A stretch of DNA of 64,000 nucleotides from Streptomyces sp. CB01635 (GTDB taxonomy: Bacteria > Actinomycetota > Actinomycetes > Streptomycetales > Streptomycetaceae): NCBI RefSeq assembly GCF_002803065.1, contig NZ_NNBL01000015.1, positions 1-64,000 of the forward strand, written 5' to 3'. Shown here piece after piece: positions 54,057 through 61,367 of this stretch. A program made the translations under genes and the position numbers. The notes under the pieces are model-generated. The model ran no database searches. It had not been told where the DNA came from and was given only the letters and a program-made list of their open reading frames with translations. Numbering within the stretch: the first letter of the stretch is position 1; every line of letters starts with the position of its first letter.

Positions 54057-56722
54057 TACCTCACCCTCAACTCCTTCACGGGTTCGGGCTTTTCGCCATC
54101 CTCGGTGACCCGTACGAACCGCGCCGTCCGCCCCGGCGTGAAGGCCCGCCACGCCGCTCCGTCGACCGACGTCGTCACCGCGTACGCGCGCGTGCCCGTC
54201 ACGTCGACGCCGGAGACCTTCCCCGTCCGGCCGAGGTCGACCGTGAGGGCGGCGTGCGCGGTCGCCGGCTGCCAGGCGGTGACCGGGTTGCCGTCCACCG
54301 CCGCCTCCGCGTACAGGCCCGGCTCCTCGGACGTCGCCGTCGCGGTGCGGCAGCGGGCCAGGTCGGAGGTGGGTTCGAGGTCGGGGCGCCGGGTGCGCAG
54401 GACGAGCCCGCCGCGATCGACCGTGGCGCGTCCGGTGGGCGTGACGACGGGGAACGGCTCGCCCGCGGTCAGCCTGACCGTCGTACGCTCCGGCCCGATC
54501 GCGATGTCGTACGTCCGTCCGCGCCAGGCCAGCCCGCGCAGCGTCACGCCCCGGCCGAGCTGCGGCGGCAGCGACGGGTCCAGGCGCAGGGCGTCCTCCT
54601 CGAGGCGCAGGCCGGTCAGGCCGTGCGTGAACACCTGGAGGAAGCCGCCCTTCCCGGTCAGGAAGTCCTGCGCGGGCGTGCCCGCGAGGGGGTCACTGGA
54701 CCCCGCCTTCGTGCCGCGCGCCTCCGAGAACAGCCCGAACGGCTCACGGAAGAACGGCTTCGAGGCGCGCCGCAGGAACGTGTACGTGGCACAGCCCGGC
54801 TCCCCGATCGACGCGGCGGCCACCGCGTGCACGGAGTCCGTCATCGCGGGCCCGTCCGGGTCGGTGTGCGCGACGTAGTGGTCGAGGGTCGCCGCCGCCG
54901 CGCCCTTCGGCATCGGCTTCCAGTCCAGCGGGTACAGCAGCAGGACCGCGTCGGCCTGCTTGATCGTCGAGCCGTTGTAGCCCTCGTACTGGAGGAAGAT
55001 CTTGCGCTTCGGGTCGTACGGGATGCGGAGCCCGCCGGCGATGGTCGCCCACGCGGCCGAGGGCGCGGCGCCCACGAGCCGGGCGGCGCGGGCGGCGGAG
55101 CGCAGGGCCGTGGCCGCGACGGCGTTCGTGTAGACCCCGTCGTCGACGCCGTTGCTGTACTCGTCCGGGCCCGCGACGTCCTTGATGGAGTACGAGCCGT
55201 CGGCGTTCTTCGTGACGCGTGAAGTCCAGTACTCCGCAAGGCCCTTGAGGAGCGGCCAGCCGTGCGAGCGCAGCCAGGCGCGGTCGCCCGTCGCCAGGTA
55301 GTACTGCCAGGCGGCGAGCGCGATGTCGCCCTGGAGGTGGTTCTGGGTGACGCAGTGCGGCGGGTACCAGCTCTGGCACTCCGTCCACAGGGCGCCGCGG
55401 CTCGCGCTGGTCCACGGGTACATGAGGCCCTTGACCGACGTCTTGCGGGCGTTGTCGGCGGCCGCCTCGCGCGTGCGGTAGCGGTATTCGAGGACGGGGC
55501 GCGCCAGGTCGGGCCGGTCCGAGAGCAGCGCGGGGAACATCCACGTCTCGGCGTCCCAGAAGATCATGCCCGCGTAGGCGTCGCTGGTGAGCCCGGAGGG
55601 CGCGATGCTGTCGCGGCCGCCGGCGCGCACCGCCGTGAGGAGTCCGTACCGCGCGGCCCGCACCTGCTGCTGGATCTCGGGCCGGTCCGGCACCTCGATG
55701 TCCGACGTCCACAACTTCCCCCAGGCCGCGATGTGTTCGCGGAACAGCTCGTCCCATCCGGCTGCGGCCGCCTGTTGGGAGGCGCCGACGGCCGCGCCGT
55801 GCGGGGTGCGAGAGGTGAGCGCCGTGTCCACGCCGACGTACTTGGTGACGGTGTAGGTGCGGCCGGTGTCGACGGAGAACGTGGCGGACTGCTGGTTCGT
55901 CAACGTGTCGGTGTGGCCCGCCGTGTGGGTGCGGCCGGGGGCGCGCAGGGTGGAGGCGACGACGCCGTCCTGGCGGGTGCCGTCCGTGCGGAAGCCCACC
56001 GCCATCGTGCGCTTGCCCGCGGGGCCGCCGCCGGTGGGCGCGATCCGGCGCGCGCCCCGCCCGTCGATCCGGTCGGTGACGGTCGCCTCACCGCTCCAGT
56101 GCGGCGTGACGCGCAGCCGCACCGCTCCGGTGTGCGCGTGGGAGCGGTCGGTCAGCACGTCGTACGTCAGATCGGTACGCCGGCCGTCCTTGTGCGTCCA
56201 GGTCAGCGACGTACGGACGAATCCGCAGCGCAGGCTGAGGGCCTGCCGGTAGTGCGAGATCCGGCTCGTCGGGCCGTACGTCTCGTCGCCCACCGTCAGG
56301 TCGAGCGCGGTCCAGTTCGGCAGGGCGGCGACGGCCTCGCGGTGCGCCGTGTTCTCGGGCCCGCGCGCGTAGAGCCCGGTGGTGAACGCCCCGTCGTAGC
56401 GCGGCGTGTAGAGCGGCCAGCCGGTCTTGTCGCCGGGCTCGGCGTAGCCCGCGCCGGACGGCGGGACACGCACGCCGAGATATCCGTTGCCGGTGTACGC
56501 GTGATAGGTGTTCGCGGGGTCGATGCGGGTGGTGGCCGGGGCCCAGGCGGGGTCGCCGGTGCAGGCTTCGGAGGCCTCGGAGGGGGAGCCCGTAGGCATG
56601 GGGGGTGCGGCGGGTGCCGGGCCGGGGCCGGGCGTCGCCAGGGCCGCGCCCGGTGAGGCGCCGAGCACCGCGAGCGCGAGGAGGACGGTGAGGCGGGCGG
56701 GGGATCGGCGGGATCGGGTCAC
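54056..56722 (-). CDS. Secreted GH65-type glycoside hydrolase
   Basis: An 888-residue exported protein. A signal peptide starts at the GTG at 56722 (RRSPARLTVLLALAVLGASPGAALA). The family 65 layout is visible: N-terminal beta-sandwich, (alpha/alpha)6 barrel with FWDAETWMFPALL and the acid residue in AGPDEYSNGVDD (about residue 520), and a jelly-roll C-domain. GH65 enzymes include trehalose and maltose phosphorylases and acid trehalases; a secreted, single-gene enzyme is most like an acid trehalase/kojibiose-type hydrolase. The last ~140 residues resemble a discoidin (F5/8C) carbohydrate-binding domain. The open frame to 56782 adds no signal-like sequence. Confidence 0.85.
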   Translation of the reverse strand: MTRSRRSPARLTVLLALAVLGASPGAALATPGPGPAPAAPPMPTGSPSEASEACTGDPAWAPATTRIDPANTYHAYTGNGYLGVRVPPSGAGYAEPGDKTGWPLYTPRYDGAFTTGLYARGPENTAHREAVAALPNWTALDLTVGDETYGPTSRISHYRQALSLRCGFVRTSLTWTHKDGRRTDLTYDVLTDRSHAHTGAVRLRVTPHWSGEATVTDRIDGRGARRIAPTGGGPAGKRTMAVGFRTDGTRQDGVVASTLRAPGRTHTAGHTDTLTNQQSATFSVDTGRTYTVTKYVGVDTALTSRTPHGAAVGASQQAAAAGWDELFREHIAAWGKLWTSDIEVPDRPEIQQQVRAARYGLLTAVRAGGRDSIAPSGLTSDAYAGMIFWDAETWMFPALLSDRPDLARPVLEYRYRTREAAADNARKTSVKGLMYPWTSASRGALWTECQSWYPPHCVTQNHLQGDIALAAWQYYLATGDRAWLRSHGWPLLKGLAEYWTSRVTKNADGSYSIKDVAGPDEYSNGVDDGVYTNAVAATALRSAARAARLVGAAPSAAWATIAGGLRIPYDPKRKIFLQYEGYNGSTIKQADAVLLLYPLDWKPMPKGAAAATLDHYVAHTDPDGPAMTDSVHAVAAASIGEPGCATYTFLRRASKPFFREPFGLFSEARGTKAGSSDPLAGTPAQDFLTGKGGFLQVFTHGLTGLRLEEDALRLDPSLPPQLGRGVTLRGLAWRGRTYDIAIGPERTTVRLTAGEPFPVVTPTGRATVDRGGLVLRTRRPDLEPTSDLARCRTATATSEEPGLYAEAAVDGNPVTAWQPATAHAALTVDLGRTGKVSGVDVTGTRAYAVTTSVDGAAWRAFTPGRTARFVRVTEDGEKPEPVKELRVR

Positions 56723-57029
56723 GCATCCGACGATGCGGGCGGTTGCGGACGGGAGTCGGGCAACCCGCGATGGAGGTCCCACGGATGGCGGGGGTGTCGC
56801 ATGCCGCGTTTTGCCTCGACGGAAGGTCGACGGCCGGTCGACGGTTGCTCGACGCAGGGCGTAAGGGTTCCCTTACCCGGAGAAACTGCCTGCGTAAAGG
56901 CCTGCGGCCGAGCATGTCATCACTTCGAGTGATTCTTTGGCCTTCGCTTGCGGCGTACAACCCAGGGTTGCGACGCTGTTGCTGTCTGTCAATCCGATGG
57001 GTCGCCACGGGTCTTAGGGAGTGCAGCCA
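56723..57029. promoter_or_regulatory. Divergent gap between GH65 gene and GntR gene, with a palindrome
   Basis: About 307 bp. GTAAGGGTTCCCTTAC (56861-56876) has perfect 7-bp arms and a TT centre. GGTCGACGG occurs twice just before it (56825-56833, 56836-56844). Either could be an operator for the adjacent GntR regulator; the sequence alone does not decide. Confidence 0.4.
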
Positions 57030-57782
57030 GTGACATTCGGTGAGCAGCCGGCGTATCTGCGCGTCGCGGGTGATCTTCGCAAGAAGATCGTCAATGGATC
57101 GCTGCCACCGCACACCCGCCTCCCCTCACAGGCCAGGATCCGCGAGGAGTACGGCGTCTCGGACACCGTCGCCCTCGAAGCCCGCAAGGTGCTGATGGCC
57201 GAAGGGCTCGTCGAGGGACGTTCGGGCTCGGGCACGTATGTGCGCGAGACGCCGGTCCCGCGCCGCGTCGCCCGCTCCGGATACCGGCCGATCAGCGGCT
57301 CCACCCCCTTCAAGCAGGAGCAGGCCGACGAGACGGCGCGCGGCACCTGGGAGTCCCGCAGCGAGCAGGCCGAGGCGAGCAGCGCCATCGCCGAGCGCCT
57401 CGGCGTCCGCGCCGGAGACCGGGTGATGTGCACGAAGTACGTCTACCGGGACGCGGGAGAGGTCATGATGCTCTCCACCTCCTGGGAGCCCCTGGCGGTC
57501 ACCGGGCGCACCCCCGTGATGCTCCCCGAGGAAGGCCCCCTCGGCGGCTGCGGCGTCGTCGAGCGCATGTCCGCCATCGACGTGATCGTGGACAACGTGA
57601 CGGAGGAGGTCGGCGCCCGCCCCGGCCTCGCCGAGGAGCTCATGGCGCTCGGCGGAGTGCCCGGCCATGTCGTCCTCGTCATCCAGCGCACGTACTTCGC
57701 ATCGGGCAGACCGGTCGAGACGGCGGACGTCGTCGTCCCCGCCGACCGGTACCGGATCGCATACCACCTGCCCGTGAAGTGA
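57030..57782 (+). CDS. GntR-family transcriptional regulator (HutC/UTRA type)
   Basis: A 250-residue regulator with an N-terminal winged helix (YLRVAGDLRKKIVNGSL..LPSQARIREEYGVSD..ARKVLMAEGLVEGRSGSGTYV) and a C-terminal UTRA ligand domain (VYRDAGEVMMLSTSWEPL and a following beta region). The start at the GTG 57030 has AGGGAG at 8-nt spacing; the GTG at 57021 lies on that site. It is divergent from the GH65 gene and 150 bp before the NCS1 permease gene, and may regulate either. Confidence 0.88.
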   Translation: MTFGEQPAYLRVAGDLRKKIVNGSLPPHTRLPSQARIREEYGVSDTVALEARKVLMAEGLVEGRSGSGTYVRETPVPRRVARSGYRPISGSTPFKQEQADETARGTWESRSEQAEASSAIAERLGVRAGDRVMCTKYVYRDAGEVMMLSTSWEPLAVTGRTPVMLPEEGPLGGCGVVERMSAIDVIVDNVTEEVGARPGLAEELMALGGVPGHVVLVIQRTYFASGRPVETADVVVPADRYRIAYHLPVK

Positions 57783-57936
57783 CCGATACGCGAACGCCCT
57801 GTCCGCAGGGTGTGACCACGACTTAACGCGCGGCCGCCTCCCGTAACGCCGGGGCAATCACCGGCCGCCCCGCACTGTCATGCACGGCTCCTAACTTCCG
57901 TCCGTACCCGCAATCGGCCGGACGACAGGAACCCTC

Positions 57937-59622
57937 ATGACGGACACGGTCACCCGTGACACGGAGGCAGCCGCGCCGCGGCGCAGCTACGCCAAGCTCG
58001 CCGCGGACGAGAGCCGCGAGGACTTCTCGCTGCGCTACGCGCCCCACTCCTACCGGCGCTGGTCACCGACCATGGTCGCGTCCACCGCGCTCGGCGGCAT
58101 CGCCTATCTCGCCGACTTCGCGATCGGCGCCTCCATCGTCTTCACGTACGGCTTCACGAGCGGGCTCGCCTCGATCCTGTGCGCGGCGACGATCATCTTC
58201 CTGACCGGCATCCCCATCGCCCGTGCCTGCGCCAAGTACGGCCTGGACATGGACCTCATCACCCGGGGCGCGGGCTTCGGCTACTTCGGCTCGACGCTCA
58301 CGTCCCTCATCTACGCCTCGTTCACCTTCATCTTCTTCGCGCTCGAAGGCTCGATCATGGCGCAGGCCATGCACGAGGTCGTCGGACTGCCGCTGCCCGT
58401 CGGCTACTTGCTGACCACGCTCATCGTCATCCCGATCGTCTTCCGCGGCATGGGCGCGCTCGCCAAGGTGCAGGCGTGGACGCAGCCGGTCTGGCTCATC
58501 GGCCTCGTCCTGCCCTTCGTGATCCTGGCCTTCCACTCGCCGGGCTCCTTCGGCGACTTCACCCACTTCGGCGGCACGGAGGGCGCGGGCAGCGGGTTCT
58601 CCTGGCTCGGCTTCGGCCTCGGCACCGGCGTCGCGCTCTCCCTCATCGCGCAGATCGGCGAGCAGGCCGACTATCTGCGATTCATGCCGGCGAAGACCGA
58701 GCAGAACCGGAAGCGATGGAATCTGGCCGTTCTCGCGGCCGGACCCGGCTGGGTGATCATCGGTGCCGCGAAGCAACTCGGCGGCGCGCTCCTCGCCTTC
58801 GTAGCCCTCGAGGCAGTCGGCAAGACCCACGCGCTGGAACCCATCGCGCCGCAGGTCGAGGCCCTCAAGCCGTGGCTCGGCTCGGTCGCCCTGCCCGCCG
58901 CCGCGCTCTTCGTGGTCGTCTCCCAGATCAAGATCAACGTGACCAACGCCTACAGCGGCTCGCTGTCCTGGTCGAACTTCTTCTCCCGCATCACCCACCG
59001 GCACCCGGGCCGCGTCTGGTACATCTTCCTCAACCTCGCCATCGCGCTGACGCTGATGGAGATGAACATGTTCGCGGCCCTGAACAAGCTGCTCGGCTTC
59101 TACTCGAACGTGGGTATCGCCTGGATCGCGGCCGTCGCCGCCGACCTCGTCATCAACAAGCGGGTCGGCTGGAGCCCCAAGTACATCGAGTTCAAGCGGG
59201 CTTATCTGTACGCCGTGAACCCGGCCGGCTTCGGCGCCATGGTGATCGCGTCGACGGTCTCGATCGTCGCGTTCTTCGGGGTGTTCGGTGCGTACGCGGA
59301 GGCCTTCTCGACGTTCATCGCGGCCGGACTCGCCCTGACGCTCTGCCCGTTGATCGCCTGGGCCACCAAGGGCAAGTACTACCTGGCCAGGCCCAACCCC
59401 GTGAACGGCCCCGATGTCGAGATCGCCGACATCACTGCGACCCACACGTGCAGTGTCTGCGAGACGGCGTACGAACTCCCCGACATCGCGGACTGCCCCG
59501 TCCGGTCGGGCCCGATCTGCTCGCTGTGCTGCTCGCTCGACGCGGAGTGCGGCGACGTCTGCCGCAAGGAGCCGCAAGCGGGGCCGGTGCTCATGCCGAT
59601 GCCGACGGTGCGTACGGGCTGA
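57937..59622 (+). CDS. NCS1-family purine/cytosine permease with Cys-rich tail
   Basis: A 561-residue transporter of the nucleobase:cation symporter-1 family with 12 predicted helices (first ones STALGGIAYLADFAIGASIV and SGLASILCAATIIFLTGIPI). Family stretches include IGEQADYLRFMP and IKINVTNAYSGSLSWSNFFS. After the last helix lies a ~60-residue soluble tail with eight cysteines (CSVC..C..CSLCCSLDAECGDVC), which could bind zinc or an iron-sulfur cluster and is unusual for a plain permease. It probably imports a purine, cytosine or related compound. AGGAA lies 8 nt before the ATG. A strong hairpin follows. Confidence 0.88.
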   Translation: MTDTVTRDTEAAAPRRSYAKLAADESREDFSLRYAPHSYRRWSPTMVASTALGGIAYLADFAIGASIVFTYGFTSGLASILCAATIIFLTGIPIARACAKYGLDMDLITRGAGFGYFGSTLTSLIYASFTFIFFALEGSIMAQAMHEVVGLPLPVGYLLTTLIVIPIVFRGMGALAKVQAWTQPVWLIGLVLPFVILAFHSPGSFGDFTHFGGTEGAGSGFSWLGFGLGTGVALSLIAQIGEQADYLRFMPAKTEQNRKRWNLAVLAAGPGWVIIGAAKQLGGALLAFVALEAVGKTHALEPIAPQVEALKPWLGSVALPAAALFVVVSQIKINVTNAYSGSLSWSNFFSRITHRHPGRVWYIFLNLAIALTLMEMNMFAALNKLLGFYSNVGIAWIAAVAADLVINKRVGWSPKYIEFKRAYLYAVNPAGFGAMVIASTVSIVAFFGVFGAYAEAFSTFIAAGLALTLCPLIAWATKGKYYLARPNPVNGPDVEIADITATHTCSVCETAYELPDIADCPVRSGPICSLCCSLDAECGDVCRKEPQAGPVLMPMPTVRTG

Positions 59623-59651
59623 CGCCCGGAGCGGGGAAGCCACGGAACGTC

Positions 59652-59683
59652 CAGGGGGCGCACTCTTCGGAGTGCGCCCCCTG
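59652..59683 (+). terminator. Hairpin terminator after the NCS1 permease gene
   Basis: 14-bp perfect arms (CAGGGGGCGCACTC / GAGTGCGCCCCCTG) with a TTCG tetraloop. Confidence 0.85.
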
Positions 59684-59825
59684 CGGATTGGCTGGTTGCG
59701 TATCTCTTTGTGCCAATGCGTATCCGCTGCGTGAAGGTCAGGCGTACGCTCGGGCATATGCGGAGTGGGGTTTCCTCAGAAAGCGGGGCGCTGTGCGAGC
59801 CGGGGTCGGGGAGTGGAGGGGCGAG

Positions 59826-60017
59826 ATGAACGAGGGCACGACCACGCTTGTGTGGCTCGTCATACGCCAGGACGACAACGGCAACCGCTATCGCGTCGGC
59901 AGGTACGCGACCAGGGCGGAAGCCCAGCAGATCGCCGACAGTCTCGATGACCGCGGCCACAAGCAGCTCTACTGGGTCGAGCGCCTCGGCCAGGCGCAGA
60001 ACGGCACCGCGCGCTGA
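59826..60017 (+). CDS. Short SPOR-like domain protein
   Basis: A 63-residue protein, too short to be prominent among longer open frames here. The pattern TTTLVWLVIRQDDNGNRYRVGRYATRAEAQQIADSL resembles an SPOR domain (peptidoglycan/septum binding in other proteins), but it has no signal peptide, so its role is unclear. GGAGGGG lies 6 nt before the ATG, strong support for translation. It is followed by the Nudix gene after about 30 bp. Confidence 0.7.
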   Translation: MNEGTTTLVWLVIRQDDNGNRYRVGRYATRAEAQQIADSLDDRGHKQLYWVERLGQAQNGTAR

Positions 60018-60048
60018 CGTTCCCGTCCGCGGCCGTAGGCTCCGGCAC

Positions 60049-60444
60049 ATGACTGAACCGACCGTCGTCGTCGCGGCGGCCCTCCACGACAGCGGCCGCC
60101 TGCTCGCCGCACGACGCAGTGCGCCCCCCGAACTGGCGGGCCGCTGGGAACTCCCCGGCGGCAAGGTCGAACCCGGCGAGGACCCGAAGCAGGCGCTCGT
60201 ACGGGAACTGCGCGAGGAGCTCGGGATCGGTGCCGAGCTCGTGGCACGCGTCCCGGGGGAGTGGCCCCTGAAGCCCGGATACGTGCTGCGGGTATGGACC
60301 GCGCGCCCGCTGTCCGGCCGGCCGCGCCCCCTGGAGGACCACGACGAACTGCGCTGGCTCGGGCCCGACGAGATCTGGTCCGTGGACTGGCTCGACCAGG
60401 ACGTGCCGGCGGTGAAGGCGGTGCTCGCGGCGCGGCAGCCGTGA
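60049..60444 (+). CDS. Nudix hydrolase (MutT-like)
   Basis: A 131-residue Nudix protein. The Nudix box GKVEPGEDPKQALVRELREELGI matches G-x5-E-x7-REUxEExGU, with the metal-binding glutamates present. Similar small enzymes hydrolyse oxidised nucleoside triphosphates such as 8-oxo-dGTP; a house-cleaning role is likely but not shown. The start ATG at 60049 gives the usual (MTEPTVVVAAAL) N-terminus. Confidence 0.9.
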   Translation: MTEPTVVVAAALHDSGRLLAARRSAPPELAGRWELPGGKVEPGEDPKQALVRELREELGIGAELVARVPGEWPLKPGYVLRVWTARPLSGRPRPLEDHDELRWLGPDEIWSVDWLDQDVPAVKAVLAARQP

Positions 60445-60583
60445 TCCGTACGCCGGGGGACCTGTCCGCGGGGCCCGCCGTGCTGCGGGTCGTGTCACCC
60501 GTCGTGCCGCTGGTCGGGCGCCCCGCGTGCTCCGTTCGCGGAGTGTTCGCGTGAGACGGTAGCTCCTACGCCCGCCCGGGTAT

Positions 60584-61066
60584 ATGCCGATTAACCCTAT
60601 GAAATCGGATGTGATCCGAAGGGGTGGACGGGGTTCTACTGCTGCCTGGGAAGTGATCGGCGTGATCGACACCGACGGGGAGTGCGCCGAGTGGGTCTTC
60701 CCCGAGGAGCCGGGCGCAGTCCGTTCCGCTCGTGCCGCGGTCCGCGGCCAGCTCGGCGTCTGGGATCTCGATTCGCTCGGCGATGTCACCGAACTGCTCG
60801 TCAGTGAGCTGGTGACCAACGCTCTCCGGCACGCTTCCGGCCCCATCGGCGTACGTCTCCTGCGGTCGGCGGAGCCGGCCCACACCCTGCGGGTGGAGGT
60901 CTCCGATCGTCTTCCGGATCCGCCGCTGGAGCGGGTCGCGGGACCGGACGAGGAGAGCGGACGGGGGCTCCAGCTGGTCGCGGGGTCCGCGCGGCGGTGG
61001 GGGACGCGGCCCGGTGACACGGGCAAGACGGTGTGGTTCGAACTGTCGCTGCCCGGCCGGCACTGA
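60584..61066 (+). CDS. ATP-binding GHKL protein (anti-sigma-factor-like)
   Basis: A 160-residue HATPase_c_2 protein. The N box is VTELLVSELVTNALRHA, G-boxes are EVSDRLPDPP and DEESGRGLQLV, and the C-terminal lid has GKTVWFELSLP. Streptomyces carry many such stand-alone SpoIIAB/RsbW-like kinases that can bind sigma factors or phosphorylate anti-anti-sigma factors. The start is uncertain (ATG 60584, ATG 60599 or a GTG further in). It lies just upstream of a multidomain PP2C phosphatase with the same type of domain, suggesting a common partner-switching circuit. Confidence 0.85.
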   Translation: MPINPMKSDVIRRGGRGSTAAWEVIGVIDTDGECAEWVFPEEPGAVRSARAAVRGQLGVWDLDSLGDVTELLVSELVTNALRHASGPIGVRLLRSAEPAHTLRVEVSDRLPDPPLERVAGPDEESGRGLQLVAGSARRWGTRPGDTGKTVWFELSLPGRH

Positions 61067-61159
61067 CGGGCGGCCGGAAACAGCGGCTGGACCCTGCGGC
61101 CGGAACCGATGGCGTCGCGCCGGTTAAGAGGAACCCTCCCTGGTTAGGAGACAGGGAGC

Positions 61160-61348
61160 ATGCCGACCGGCGAAGAGGCCGGCCAGGAAAAGGCACGGAA
61201 CAGTCGCGGATCTGGTTGTCGTCCTGTTATGCGGGGACGGGCCAAAAAGCGTCGGGACCGTGGTGTGATCGTGAACACCGTGTTGCGCGGCTCCGTAGTG
61301 CTGGATACTGCGGGCAGCCGCCCCGGTGACCGGTGCCGGACGCGGTGA
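61160..61348 (+). CDS. Possible small basic protein
   Basis: A 62-codon frame with AGGGAG 1-6 nt and AGGAG 9-14 nt before its ATG. The product is Arg-rich with no recognised domain (RGRAKKRRDRG). Third-position bias is only moderate, so it may be chance. It would sit 19 bp before the PP2C gene. If it is not a gene, the 300 bp between 61066 and 61368 holds only promoter sequence. Confidence 0.3.
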   Translation: MPTGEEAGQEKARNSRGSGCRPVMRGRAKKRRDRGVIVNTVLRGSVVLDTAGSRPGDRCRTR

Positions 61349-61367
61349 GCTGGAGGGGACGGTTCGC

